Below, piece after piece: positions 44,289 to 56,077 of a stretch of DNA of 64,000 nt. The notes below the pieces were generated by a model. It ran no database searches, was not told where the DNA came from, and saw only the letters and a program-made list of their open reading frames with translations. Made by a program: the position numbers and the translations under genes. Each line of letters begins with the position of its first letter. The stretch's first letter is position 1. This DNA comes from Pegoplata infirma. Taxonomy: Eukaryota; Arthropoda; Insecta; Diptera; Anthomyiidae. The stretch is from assembly GCA_963921195.1 (NCBI GenBank), contig OY992540.1:24688262-24752261 (forward strand). The letters are read 5' to 3'.

Positions 44289-45927
44289 ATATGGGCACTT
44301 CCACCGAAAGGTCTACCAAGACCAAAAAACCAAAAGTTCCTGAAACGAATTTGTTTTAACATATTTTCATAGGAAAACAATCAAATTTAACTAACGTGAA
44401 CAAATTTTACATTTATTCATAACCCATTTCGAGATATTCGAATGTAAAGTTGAGAAAGCCAATTTTTTCTCATTGAGACATTTCTATTGCACCTTTTGTT
44501 TTGTTAAAAGTTCTTAAAGAGAAGCATTAAATGTTGACTTTTGCTTTTAAAAAATCTTTCTGGAGATACAAAGAGCTAAAAAAAATGCATAACAAACTAT
44601 GCAATTCAAAAAATAACGGTTAGTTTTTGCTTTGCTTTATCACATATTTCGATGTCCCGTGCGACATTGAAAAACAACATTTGTAATTAGTGCGTCAAGT
44701 GGACATGACGAAAGTTCATCAAATATTGAGAACAAACACAGATTTTTATTACAATTAAAATAAAAAAAAAAAAAAAATTAAAAAATAATAAAATCTGTGA
44801 TCTTGGTTCTTATATAAAGTTGGTCACGTGCGACATGGTAAGTGTGGATTTTAAAATTTTGAAAAAATATTTTTTTCTTAAATAAATGATTTACTTATTT
44901 TAATAGATTTTTTTAAATTATTTAAATATAGATGAGTATAAACGGCGAAAAAAATAAAGAGAGATGCAAACGGCGGAAAGAAAAGTTGAAGGAAGATGAA
45001 ATGAAATTACAAGGCAATAAATTAAACAAGTTGAAAAGTTTAAGTTAATCTATGAATACCCTCCACAATGCCCTTTTTAAGTGAAAGTAAATAACATTTT
45101 GGATTAGAAATATTTAATGTTATGTAAAAATTTTTTTTTAAGTAATTTTTGAAAAAAAAAATAAATAATTTACAAAATTTTTTTTTTGAGTGTAAAATTT
45201 TTTTTGAGTGTAAAACTTTTTCGAGTGTACTTTTTTGTGACAAAATTTTTGAGTGACAAAACTACGTTGTAAAATAGTTTTGTGAATTACCAATGTTTTA
45301 AAAACCTGTTTAACGGGTTTTCAACTCATGAATTTAAGGTGAAAATAATCTGAAATTCTCGGTTTTGTTAATAACTTTTGAACCACTGAACCGATTTGGC
45401 TGAAATTCAATACGAACCAGACCAGGGGAACGAAAAATATATATGCCAAGTTTTCTAAGCTTATTTATTTATAATTTGTTAAAAAAGAACAACAAAAAAA
45501 ACATATATATGATGATGGAAAAAACGGTCCCGTGCGACATGTCCCGTGCGACAGTGATTAAAGTTAAATTAAAAAAAAAGTAGAAGTAATTTTGAGGTAA
45601 AATTTTACAACTTTTAAGAGACATTATAAGCCAACATTTCAAAATTAGTCGCATTGTGATATTGCCTCAGGTTTCGCTGAAATCAGAGTTTTGATTGATA
45701 GTCGCGAAAACGACTTCTGTTTTTTGTCCCGTGCGAATGGTTGTCTTTTTTGCGATTATCTCGAAAGCTTGAAACAATTTTCAAAATCAACCTGAGCAAC
45801 AATTATAGAGCTAGTTAAGAGCTATAAGTTTGCCCTTTTGTCAAGAAAAAAAATCTTTTTATTTTGACTTTTTTTTCAACTTTAATGTGTGCAACGGTCA
45901 CGTTCGACATGATGGAATTGCCCATAT
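44289..45927. mobile_element. 1.6-kb TIR element with repeated GTCCCGTGCGACAT motif
   Basis: ATATGGGCACTTCCA at the left and TGGAATTGCCCATAT at the right are reverse complements with one mismatch. The motif GTCCCGTGCGACAT or close variants occurs at 44654, 44823, 45527, 45541, 45726 and 45897, all in the same orientation. No frame encodes a transposase; the longest frames have no family features. It is interrupted by an INE-1-like piece at 45022-45460. I do not recognise the superfamily. Confidence 0.55.
45022..45460 (+). mobile_element. INE-1-like element, second subfamily, partial
   Basis: AACAAGTTGAAAAGTTTAAG, ACCCTCCACAATGCCC, the GAGTGTAAAATTTTTT repeats and ATAACTTTTGAACCACTGAA follow the same order as the copy at 37397. 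The microsatellite core and 3' end are missing, so it is truncated. Confidence 0.55.
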
Positions 45928-45959
45928 TTTTAAAGCTTAGGTGTTTTTAATAGAAACAG

Positions 45960-46330
45960 TAATTTTTACACCTTCCAACAACAGTGTGGGTGACCTCACT
46001 TTAGAAATACATACCCAGCTAAATTTTCTGTTGCAAATAATCTGTTCCAGAATACATCATTTTACCCTGCAACCGGTTCTACTTAACATTCCAGAATCAA
46101 TGATTTTTGTTTGAAATTGTCCCGAAAGCAATCGTTTTTTAGAGCAAGTGGTTTTTTGAAAAATAATTTTACATAAAAAATTTTGCTGTGATTACCGTAG
46201 TATACATATATTCATGAATCGATTGAACCAGGAATTTGTTCCAAAAAATTTTCCTGGGTATGTAACGCATAGAAATATTGGGCAAGGACTCCATAAATCG
46301 GTTTCCCTTGTAAGTATTTATAACTGAAGA
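45960..46330 (-). repeat. Decayed INE-1-like piece with a small CCCAGC element inside
   Basis: TTTACACCTTCCAACAACAG at 45973 and TATGTAACGCATAGAAATAT at 46259 flank a 250-base insert that starts TACCCAGCTAAATTTTC (46013) and ends AAAATTTTCCTGGGTA (46246-46261). Both ends include a TA, so a Tc1/mariner-type miniature element is plausible. Confidence 0.45.
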
Positions 46331-46759
46331 GAATATAATTTTTTATTAATTTATTTCAATTAATTGAAAAAAGTGGAGGAACCATTTCAAACTCTGCAAA
46401 ATAAGAAAGTTCTAAGTTCGGCTGTGCTCTCACTGTTATAAACAAATTTTTTGTCACAAAACTATATTATTTAAAACGTAAATTTTTTCGTTCTTACGTT
46501 CCTCACCCATCTATCATCCCTGCTGTATATACAAGAAAAGTTTTTGAAAGCTTTATAAAGCTTTTGAACTTGTATAATGAAAGTGTTTAGCAGAGAAATC
46601 AACCACTTTTCTAAACTTTCAATTATAAATTTCCCTTTATTTCTTTGTGTTGAAAACTAAAAACCAAAATTACCAAAGTCGTCAAATTTTTAAATTTTCT
46701 TGTTAAAAAGGCAAATAAATGAAAATACTCGACGAGTTTGAATTGAATTATTATTTTGG
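46331..46759. other. Noncoding stretch
   Basis: Nothing recognised. Low-complexity AT sequence with no supported frame. Confidence 0.35.
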
Positions 46760-48810
46760 CTATACAGAACCAAAAATCTTATCCAAAAAACTTGAAAGTT
46801 TTCGCACCGACTTGCATGAAACTTAAAATATATATGGGGCATTCCATGTCAAATCGGAGACTTTGAAATTTTTTTTAGATTTTCCCAATTTGTTTACAGT
46901 TTTTAGTACCCTTCGAAAACTCCTTTGTGGTAAATTTTCAGATTTTTTTGATGACCCGTTCAAAAGATATCGAATTTTTAAAAATTGGTAGTTTGCTCCT
47001 TTACTCAAACTTCTATTCCTCATAACTTCTTCAATAATAAATAGTCCAAATTTAAATTTTTTTTTTTAAATTTTTTGGTTTTTTACGAACTTTTTTAAAA
47101 AAAATCCCAAAAAATTCTTAAAAGCGCTCTAGTATGCGATTTTTAAGTTTTAAAATTTTAATTTCATTTTTGAAAATGTTTGTACGCTTCGTTTTTTTGA
47201 AATTTTTTTGTGTAAAACTTCTATCGATTCTACAAATTTTTTGCCCAGGAGGATCGTGGGATAACGATTATTACTATTTATTGAAATTTTTTGAAAAAAT
47301 TTTATTGTAATTTTCCAATCTTAAAATCATTTTTACTGCTCCAATGGTGCTTCATAGAGGGGTCATTTATAAGACCGACCCACATTAATTTTTACGTCTT
47401 AACATTTCTTTGGAACAACTAATACCCTATCTCCAATTTCTAAGGGGGCTCCCAAACAAAACGACATTTTTTAAAATTTGCTCCAACCGGCCTAACTGCC
47501 CTAATAGTGGCCTTATAGCAACAAAGTCCCTACTTAGAGAGTGGAGATAGGTGTGTTCAGAGAAAATGTTTGGACTAAAAAAATATTGTGGGTCGGTCAT
47601 ACATTTTGTTGCTCTAAGGGCACTATTAGGGCAGTTAAAGCGGTTGGAGCAAATTTTAAAAAATGGAGCAAATTTTAAAAAATGTCGTTAGAAATTGGAG
47701 ACAGAGTTTTGGTTTGTTCTAAAAAAATGTTAAGACGTAAAAATTAATGGGGGTCGGTCTTATAAATGACCCCTCTATGACGAACCATTGGAGCAGTAAA
47801 AATGATTTTAAGTTTGGAAAATTTCAATAAAATTTTTTCAAAAAATTTTAAAAAATAGTAATAATCGTTATCCCACGATCCTCCTGGGCAAACAAATTGT
47901 AGAATCGATAGAAGTTTAACACAAACAAAATTTAAAAAATCGAAGAGTACTAACATTTTCAAAATGAGATTTAAATTTTAAAACTTAAAAATCGCATACT
48001 AGAGCGCTTTTAAGAATTTTTTGGAATTTTTTTTTTTGTAAGTACGTAAAAAAACAAAAATTTTGAAGAAAATAATTTGAAATTTGGACCATTATTGAAG
48101 AAGTTATGAGTAAAAGAAGTTTGAGAAAAGAAACAAACTACCAATTTTTAAAAATTCTATATCTTTTGAACGGGTCATCAAAAAAATCTGAAAATTTACC
48201 ACGAAGGAGTTTTCAAAGGGTGCTAAAAACTGTAAACAAATTGGGAAAATCTAAAAAAAAAAAAATTTCAAAGTGTCCGATTTGACATGGAATGCCCCTT
48301 ATATAAAATGATACAATTCTATGTTTGGGGTGTCTCGGCTTATCGGCCATATCTGGGATTTAAAGGTACAAAAAATGGCGAAAAAATCTTTTGTTTTTGA
48401 TTTTTCTTTCTAATAAACTAAATGATGTCTTCATATGAAAAGAAAGGCTTTTTAATGCCTATCTAACGGCGGCATAACCTCGTAAAAAGTTTTTTCATGA
48501 AAATGTGTATATTTGTGGGCGGGGGGGGTGGGTATTTATGCAAAGACATATATCTATGATATCGATATGAATACGATATAATCCTTTTTAAATTTAAGTC
48601 GACAAGTATTTCTGCTCTAGACGATATTCCTGTTAGTTCGGGAGTTATCATAATTTTCCCGAAGGTCTACATTGTTTCCTAAGGGGAAAACTACATTTTT
48701 ACACACTGATAATGGCCGATAAGCCGAGGCACCCCAACCTTTATTTTATATATATTTTAAGTTTCAGGCAAATCGGTTCATAAGGGTTGAGATATTTCCC
48801 TTGTTAGAAA
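46760..48810. mobile_element. Foldback element, ACAAGGGAA family, copy 2, split by another foldback
   Basis: The left part (to 46835) has CTTGCATGAAACTTAAAATA. The right part (48299-48810) has GTCTCGGCTTATCGGCCATA, TAACGGCGGCATAACC, TAATGGCCGATAAGCC, CAAATCGGTTCATAAGGG and TTTCCCTTGTTAG. The order equals that of the copy at 38698. The start of the left part is uncertain. Confidence 0.55.
46836..48298. mobile_element. Foldback element copy 3 (GGGGCATTCC family)
   Basis: GGGGCATTCCATGTCAAATC at the left is mirrored exactly at 48279-48298. The arms contain the same landmarks as copies 1 and 2 (GGATCGTGGGATAACGATTA, GACCGACCC, TAAGGGGGCTCCCA). The central loop is shortened and includes a small duplication (GGAGCAAATTTTAAAAAAT twice near 47650). 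AT-rich target (TATAT) on both sides. Confidence 0.75.
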
Positions 48811-50179
48811 AATTGATTTGGTAGTTTTTAGTTAACTTTTGTGTCTTTGGAGATTTTTTTTAAAGCATTTAACAAATTTTCTTAAACCACAAAATAAACC
48901 AAAAAATTAAAAAAAAAATTGTGTCAGGGAAAATTTTTAAAATAATTTTTTGGGAATAAAAATTTTTTTCCTAAAAATTTTAATAAACTTCCAAATCCCG
49001 AAAAATTATTTCAAAAATTTTCCGGGACTTAGAATACATTTTTTATTCTAGTAATTTTAAACTTTTTTAAAATATGAAAGATTTTTTTCATACTAAAAAT
49101 ACTAAAAATAAAATTTACCACATTGATTCTTCCTTACTCTTTAACGAATAACGCGGATGTTTTTTTCGGCTTAAATTTTTTTGTCATATTTACTTTAAAA
49201 GTTTTGTTTAGTTTTGCATATTTTAATATTATTTCGTGATACAATAAGAAGAATTCTGACATGCATAGCTTGACTTAAACACTATATTTGTTGAATACCT
49301 CTTTTTTACCACTTTTTGTTTTAACAAATCTCAACCACCCATCAGCAAACCTAACACCAAGTCTGTAGGCTAGTGATAAAATGAATTCCGCCAAAAAAAA
49401 AGACAATTTTAGTCTCTCATATCCTTAGGGTACACCAGTTTTAAAACTAAAGCAAATGATGTATAACGTTGCTCTTCCTTTTGGTCCACAAAGTGCCAAA
49501 AGTGTTTGTTTTATATTTTAAAAATAAATATGAAAATGGTTTAATGGAATAATCTAATACATGTGTTTGAATAAATAACCCAGCAAAAAATTTTAAAATA
49601 ATTATTATTATTGTTATTTAAAAATTTTTTTAATACCCTCGACTAGTAAGAGAGGTGCATGGGAACCTCTACACCCAACGGTGTTAATCGCATATCAAAC
49701 CATGCTAAAAAAATTTTTTACAAATTCTAATTAATTTTTATTAAAAAAATAAAAACTGTCTTTATTCGATCTTTAAAATATTATATTTTGAGTAGATTTA
49801 TTCTAGTTCGAGGTCATTATTTTCTTTACTTATTAAAACTATGATAGTCTCATAGAATTATTTTTAAGAAAATTATTTTTCTGTTTTAAATTTATTTGTG
49901 TTGGTAATTTTTGCAAGGCTTAATCGACACGTGCTTCGAAATTTGTCAGATTCCATTGTCAAGATTATTAAGCAATACAAAATATAAAAGGTTTTTACTC
50001 TAAACATTATGGATTCGACAAATCCGAAATTATTTCTTTACTTCTTATTATTGCTGTTAGTAATCACATTTTTTGCTGGGATATACCCAACTAAGCACAC
50101 ACACACGTATGCATTTGAAATGAAATATAGAACTTAAAGTTTACCCAGGCATAACTAGCTGTAAATACGTGTGAGTGGG
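48811..50179. other. Noncoding stretch
   Basis: No gene recognised. The phrase TTTATTCTAGTTCGAGGTCA near 49798 marks a dispersed repeat also found near 9330 and 52444. ACCCAGCAAAAAATTTT at 49578 could be another miniature-element end. Confidence 0.4.
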
Positions 50180-51600
50180 CCAGTATTGCCAGAGTACTTA
50201 AATTCGCTTAGGTGCTAAAAATATGCTAAATATACAACTACAGTTCAAAAATAAGTCTCAGATTCTGAGACATTTTTTCTATATAAAAAAAGTCTCAGAT
50301 TCTGAGACATTTTTTCTATATAAAAAAAGTCTCAGATTCTGAGACATTTTTTCTATATAAAAAAAGTCTCAGATTCTGAGACATTTTTTCTATATAAAAA
50401 AAGTCTCAGATTCTGAGACATTTTTTCTATATAAAAAAAGTCTCAGATTCTGAGACATTTTTTCTATATAAAAAAAGTCTCAGATTCTGAGACATTTTTT
50501 CTATATAAAAAAAGTCTCAGATTCTGAGACATTTTTTCTATATAAAAAAAGTCTCAGATTCTGAGACATTTTTTCTATATAAAAAAAGTCTCAGATTCTG
50601 AGACATTTTTTCTATATAAAAAAAGTCTCAGATTCTGAGACATTTTTTCTATATAAAAAAAGTCTCAGATTCTGAGACATTTTTTCTATATAAAAAAAGT
50701 CTCAGATTCTGAGACATTTTTTCTATATAAAAAAAGTCTCAGATTCTGAGACATTTTTTCTATATAAAAAAAGTCTCAGATTCTGAGACATTTTTTCTAT
50801 ATAAAAAAAGTCTCAGATTCTGAGACATTTTTTCTATATAAAAAAAGTCTCAGATTCTGAGACATTTTTTCTATATAAAAAAAGTCTCAGATTCTGAGAC
50901 ATTTTTTCTATATAAAAAAAGTCTCAGATTCTGAGACATTTTTTCTATATAAAAAAAGTCTCAGATTCTGAGACATTTTTTCTATATAAAAAAAGTCTCA
51001 GATTCTGAGACATTTTTTCTATATAAAAAAAGTCTCAGATTCTGAGACATTTTTTCTATATAAAAAAAGTCTCAGATTCTGAGACATTTTTTCTATATAA
51101 AAAAAGTCTCCGATTCTGAGACATTTTTTCTATATAAAAAAAGTCTCAGATTCTGAGACATTTTTTCTATATAAAAAAAGTCTCAGATTCTGAGACATTT
51201 TTTCTATATAAAAAAAGTCTCAGATTCTGAGACATTTTTTCTATATAAAAAAAGTCTCAGATTCTGAGACATTTTTTCTATATAAAAAAAGTCTCAGATT
51301 CTGAGACATTTTTTCTATATAAAAAAAGTCTCAGATTCTGAGACATTTTTTCTATATAAAAAAAGTCTCAGATTCTGAGACATTTTTTCTATATAAAAAA
51401 AGTCTCAGATTCCGAGACATTTTTTCTATATAAAAAAAGTCTCAGATTCTGAGACATTTTTTCAATATAAAAAAAGTCTCAGATTGAGACATTTTTTCTA
51501 TGTATATTTTTAAATTTTTATATTTTTAAATTAATATATTGCCTTTACGAAAGTTTATTTGCTAAATCTAGCAGAAAATATAGCAAAATGGCAATACTGG
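50180..51600. mobile_element. TIR miniature element hosting a minisatellite
   Basis: CCAGTATTGCCA at 50180-50191 is the exact reverse complement of TGGCAATACTGG at 51589-51600. GCTAAATATA- and TAAATCTAGC-type phrases follow just inside. The flanks share TGTGA (50169-50173 and 51601-51605), but no clean duplication was found. The interior is almost entirely the 37-bp array. The CAGTATTGCC-like end suggests hAT, which is inference. Confidence 0.55.
50255..51502. repeat. 37-bp palindromic minisatellite, 34 units
   Basis: Each unit is the 17-base palindrome GTCTCAGATTCTGAGAC (8-base arms around one T) followed by ATTTTTTCTATATAAAAAAA. Unit starts fall exactly every 37 bases from 50255 to 51476. 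Units are nearly identical: CTCCGATT near 51109, ATTCCGAG near 51411 and TTCAATAT near 51462 are the visible variants, and the last unit lacks two bases of the palindrome. The variants cluster toward the right end, as expected for an array homogenised from inside. Diverged units of the same motif occur at 35.9, 36.7, 40.3, 42.6, 43.1 and 61.5 kb. Confidence 0.97.
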
Positions 51601-51800
51601 TGTGATACGTGTTTTTTTGTAGTTTTAATCCTTAAACATTTTATAATAAATTTCATTCATTTTTGCATGAATTTAAATTTTTCAACATATGCAAATATTT
51701 AAAAAATTTTAAATATTTGGAATAATTTAAAAATATTTTAAAAGAAGAGCACTTTGTATTAACATTTTTTTAGCTATTAGCTCGAGGCAGTTTTTTTTTT
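51503..51800. other. Right flank of the array and spacer
   Basis: To 51600 this is the right end of the host miniature element; beyond it is AT-rich noncoding sequence. Confidence 0.4.
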
Positions 51801-52340
51801 ACACATTAATAAAAAACCTTTTAAAACGACAAGAAAAGTTTGTATATTTTTTTGTTGCTACCTCGTATTTGACAACAATTCCTTGTAATTTTATAAGCTT
51901 TTTACCGATAATTTTGTTGTAACATTACAATAATTTTGTAATTTTACAAAAAATAAAATTGTAAATTTACAATTTTTTTTGACGCGATAAAACTTCCAAG
52001 GATGTTTCGTGTTTTTATTTGATTTTTTGCTACCTTCTATTTTTCGAGAATTCCTAGTAAAAATTACGAGCTTTTTCGTAATTTTACAAGATTTTTACCA
52101 ATAAAATTGTAAGTTTACAACTTTTTTTAGCGCAATAAATCTTACAAGGAAATCTCGTGAACTTTGTAGAAAAATGTTGATAATTTGTAAAATTACAAAA
52201 AAAAAATTGTAAAATTACAAAAAAAATGTAAATTTCGATCGAAAATTTTTTGTTAAAAAAAACAAGGAAATCTGTCAAATATTGGTGAAATGGGATTACG
52301 AGACTTTTTCTAGTTATTTGACAAGGTTGTTTTTTTGTGT
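51801..52340. mobile_element. Miniature-element family ACAC(T/A)...AAAA, copy B, uninterrupted
   Basis: Begins ACACATTAATAAAAAACC and ends GTTGTTTTTTTGTGT. Internal phrases GTAAATTTACAATTTTTTTT, ACGAGCTTTTTCGTAATTTT and TTCGATCGAAAATTTTTTG match copies A (36978) and C (56484). It is built of repeated GTAATTTTACAAG modules. Non-coding. Confidence 0.7.
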
Positions 52341-53447
52341 TTAATTAATCCAATATTTTTATTTACGAAGTTTGCTTAATTTTTATTAAAAATAATAAAA
52401 ATTAGTTATTTATTCCACATTTTAATTGTGCAAACAAATTATTTATTCTAGGTCGAGGCCATTTCCTGTTCCCCATTATGAAATACAAAGCTCTTTTACG
52501 TCAATTCCTAATGGAGAACATGAAAAGGCCTCGAACTTGAATAAACTACCTTTTATTGCATATTTTTATTTATTTATATAAATTCCACAACTTTATCTAC
52601 TTTTCTAGCACAGGGTTTGATAGTCACATCACCAAATATAACCACATCTGCAATTTATTTTTAACTAACCGCCACTTAACAATAAATCATATTAACTGAC
52701 CTTTAATGACCTAAGTAAACTAAAACTATTTTTAAAAAAATTTAATTTATTGTCTAAACTATAAATCGAATTAAAATGCATAAATTTTTAAAAAGCCTTT
52801 TCTTGTCAATTCAGTCAATTCAACTAAAATTAAAATTTCCAAAAAAAAAATTTTGCTGTCTATTTAATAGCAAAATAATATTAAATTTATTCACAAAACA
52901 AAATTGCATTATCGTTGTACACTTCAATATGAAAATACGCTTCACTAAATTCTATTCACGTTAAAAAAAAAAAAAAAAAAATTTATAACAACCCAAAAAA
53001 AAGGAGCAAATACGATACAAATCTTTTTAATAAAGCTTTAGGTGTCGTTTCTGATTAAAAACGCAAAATGTTGTTATATGATCCGCAAATAGAATACCCA
53101 AAAAAACAACAAGAGGGGAGGAAAAAACAAACAAAATATAAATTCATAAAAAAAAATAAAAAAAATCAGTGAAAAATATACAATGACCTTATGAACAACA
53201 AAAAAAATGAACAAGCGGGAGTGTTTTAAGCCGCAGCGTCGAACCAAAAATACCCTTAAAAGTTCGAAAGAGTTTACTGTTATTTTGTTGTATTAAATTT
53301 TTGATTTTCCTAAATTTTTCTAATTTTTTTATGCATTTTTGAGATTTTTCTAAAATTTTCTAAATTTTAGCTAATTATTTTTAAATGAAAAGGATTTTTT
53401 TCTAGTTCGAGGTCATTTATTGTCCCCAAAATTACTTAACATTACAA
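52341..53447. other. Noncoding stretch
   Basis: No gene recognised; AT-rich with A-runs at 52962-52981. The phrase TTTATTCTAGGTCGAGGCCA (52443) is a dispersed repeat. Confidence 0.4.
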
Positions 53448-53799
53448 ATACTGTAACGACGAGTTTCCTCCGGTTGCTGGGGTATAGCTCACGGGGGCCA
53501 GGTTCGTCACAGAAATTTATATTTGCAGGGATAGAGAATGAGAAATGAAACGAGTTGCTTATTTTCTTTTATAAATTTATATAATTTTTTTATTAATTCA
53601 TTACTTAAAACTAGTAAAAAATGATAAATGGTATTGTATACGAAATAAATTAAAATATGGTTTGCTTCCCACTGGACAGCCGATGACGGGTTAGCTGGAT
53701 TGGAACCAAGTGTTGATATGGCAATTCTGCTTACAATTGAAGAGAGTTAAACTACAGTGTTACGATGAGAATCCAAAGTAATTCTATTAAAAAATCCAA

Positions 53800-54445
53800 G
53801 AGCGCACATGGGAAACTGCGACGGAACTCCCTTAAAACCAAAGAGCACAAAAGGGTGCTTACGACGGAAGTCTCTTAAAACCAAAGAGCACTGAAGGGAA
53901 CCTACGACGGATCTCCCTTAAAACCAAAGAGCACGAAAGGGTACCTACGACGGAACTCCCATAGAACCAAAAAGCACAAAAGGGTACCTACGACGGAACT
54001 CCCTTAAAACCACGGAGCACAAAAGGTTGCCTACGACGGAACTCCCTTAAAACCAAAGAGCACTGAAGGGAACCTACGACGGATCTCCCTTAAAACCAAA
54101 GAGCACAAAAGGGTACCTACGACGGAACTCCCTTAAAACCAAAGAGCACCAAAAGGGTACCTACGACGGATCTCCCTTAAAACCAAAAAGCACAATTGGG
54201 TACCTATGACGGAACTCCCTTAAAACAAAAGAACACAATAGGGAACCTGCGACGGAACTCCCTTTAAACCAAAGAGCACAGTGGGGAACCTGCGACGGAT
54301 CTCTCTTAAAACCAAAGAGCACTGAAGGGAACCTACGACGGATCTCCCTTAAAACCAAAGAGCACAAAAGGGTACCTACGACGGAACTCCCTTAAAACCA
54401 AAGAGCACCAAAAGGGTACCTACGACGGAACTCCCTTAACACACG
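53800..54445. repeat. 43-bp minisatellite, about 15 units
   Basis: ACGACGG(A)ACTCCCTTAAA then ACCAAAGAGCAC then AAAAGGGTACCT repeats every 43 bases (unit marks at 53818, 53861, 53904, 53947, 53990, 54033, 54076 and onward to 54419). Two longer variants (GGTACCTAACGACGG) follow to about 54530. Because 43 is not a multiple of three, no frame reads through many units; the 68-residue minus frame at 54161-54367 is an artefact. Confidence 0.93.
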
Positions 54446-54679
54446 CACGAAATCACTGGAGGTACCTAACGACGGCACTCCTCTCTACTACTCGACCAAA
54501 CACTAGAGGTACCTAACGACGGAACTCCTCTTCACTACACGCACTAATCACTAAGAGCACTGTTCACTTTGCCGGTTACCGACCGACTGATCTTTTCTAC
54601 ATTGTTGCTCTGCTTTTATATCATTTTCCTTTCATCGTTCTGCCTATGACGTTGGCAGAGGTAGTGTGTCAGATGACAG

Positions 54680-54712
54680 CTATCTTCTTCTTCTTCTTCT
54701 TCTTCTTCTTAT
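54680..54712. repeat. TTC trinucleotide tract in the LTR
   Basis: About ten consecutive CTT/TTC units inside the probable LTR. Confidence 0.9.
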
Positions 54713-55011
54713 AATTGTCAATCAACCTAGAATGACAACAGGGTTAAAAAGACTACCGGAGACACTAGGTCCATATTGTAGTCTTTACATGATTATATTA
54801 ACTTTTCATATTATGTTAAAAATTAAATTAATATAAATTGACAGCTATCAACTGTGTACATATCAGCTGTTGTGATGAGCTGTGTTCAGTTGTCTTAAAA
54901 TTTTCTGTTAAATTCAAATTTAAATTTATAAGAATAATTTGTTGAATGGAAAAATAAACTTGTGTTGACAAAAACAAGCGTTATGCGACTTTTGTCTTTA
55001 CAATACCTATG

Positions 55012-55450
55012 TTAACCCTACTTTCCTCTTAAGATATTTTTCTTCGATCAAAGTTCAAAGTTTTGAGTTTTTTGATAACTTTCAAAAAAAACTCTAAACT
55101 TTGATCGGATAGCGCCAAGGGTTAAAATGGTCTGAGTTTTTCTAAAGCTCTATAACAAATTCAACAGAAAATTTTTTTAGAATTTTTTTTTTAAATTCTT
55201 GAACGTAGGAAAACCGCCATTTTTGGAAATTTTTTGGACAAATTTCAAATCGGAATATCTCGAAATCCATAAATTTTTTGATATTTGTATTAAGCATGCC
55301 AAAATTAATTCAAATAATGTATCGCAAGATAATTTTCTTTTTATTTTCAAATTTTTGAAAAATTAAAAATGTTGGTGGAAATATTCCAAAAATTTAAAGT
55401 TTCAGCCGATAAATGATCGCATGTGGTTCAAATTATGTTTAAATGAAATA
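55012..55450. repeat. Dispersed repeat related to 35568 and 59480
   Basis: TTAACCCTACTTTCCTC at the left and CGCCAAGGGTTAA near 55118-55130 bound a short hairpin in which TTCGATCAAAGTTCAAAG faces ACTCTAAACTTTGATC. The following 270 bases (AACCGCCATTTTTGG, AATATCTCGAAATCC) match the other two loci loosely. Confidence 0.45.
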
Positions 55451-55454
55451 TTTA

Positions 55455-55913
55455 GTGTCCGACCGAATATTCGGCTTCGGCCAAAAAGCTCTATTCGGAC
55501 ACATTTCGGCCACAATTTTGGCCGAATAGGCTGAATACCGAATAATTGTATAATATTTGTGCTCACGTGTTGAAAAACATATTAAGCTAACTTTGAATCA
55601 CATAAGTAAGCCACAAAAGCATTTTACTAAGTGTTTTTGCAACTAAAAACATTTTTTACATTCAAAAAAAATTTTCGGTCGAATAAAATTTACACTCTAA
55701 AATATATTTTTTTACAAAAATGTCAAAAAAAAAATCATTCTAGACAACATTCTCATGCATTTGAGTATCCCGCCGAGTCGACTTTTATTTTTTTCTTGTT
55801 TTTACTACATAAATATATATATTTTTTTTAATATTCGGCTTCGGTTTGTCCGAATAGTGAAAATTTGGCCGAATATTCGGCTTCGGCCAAAAAAGGTGTA
55901 TTCGGTCGGACAC
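55455..55913. mobile_element. 459-bp miniature element with TA flanks
   Basis: GTGTCCGACCGAATA at the left is the exact reverse complement of TATTCGGTCGGACAC at the right, and TA borders both ends. GGCTTCGGCC and GGCCGAATATTCGG modules repeat inside. The TA duplication suggests a Tc1/mariner-type element. Non-coding; the 66-residue frame inside is incidental. Confidence 0.75.
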
Positions 55914-56077
55914 TAGAAAAATATTGTCTTAAGCTTTATAAAAGGGGCAAGGGAAAGAAATTTTAAGATATTTTAAAAAAAATTCCTAAACGTTGGAAAA
56001 ACTTACCATTTGCAAATTTCAAATAGCAATATCAATATTCATGCGAAAACAGCGCATGAGATATGGCAAGACATTAT

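Larger units (their letters stand above)
53452..55002 (+). mobile_element. Probable solo LTR of an LTR retrotransposon, 1551 bp
   Basis: Starts TGTAACGACGAG and ends GTCTTTACA, with ATAC on both sides (53448-53451, 55003-55006), a 4-base duplication usual for Gypsy-type elements. AATAAA at about 54951 lies some 50 bases before the right end, where an LTR poly(A) signal belongs, and TTTTATATC near 54615 could be a TATA-like element. No gag or pol sequence follows, so this is a solo LTR left by recombination. Base composition is clearly less AT-rich than the surroundings. It carries the 43-bp minisatellite. The family is not recognised. Confidence 0.6.

Noticed and set aside
50255..51502. CRISPR-like regular repeat array
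   Set aside because: The spacing is exact, but the sequence between palindromes is the same in every unit, so there are no unique spacers. The genome is also clearly eukaryotic.
54161..54367. Repetitive 68-residue frame (LREIRRRFP-type repeats) as a structural protein
   Set aside because: It is translation of the 43-base minisatellite in the LTR; the unit length is not a multiple of three and no start or promoter context is seen.
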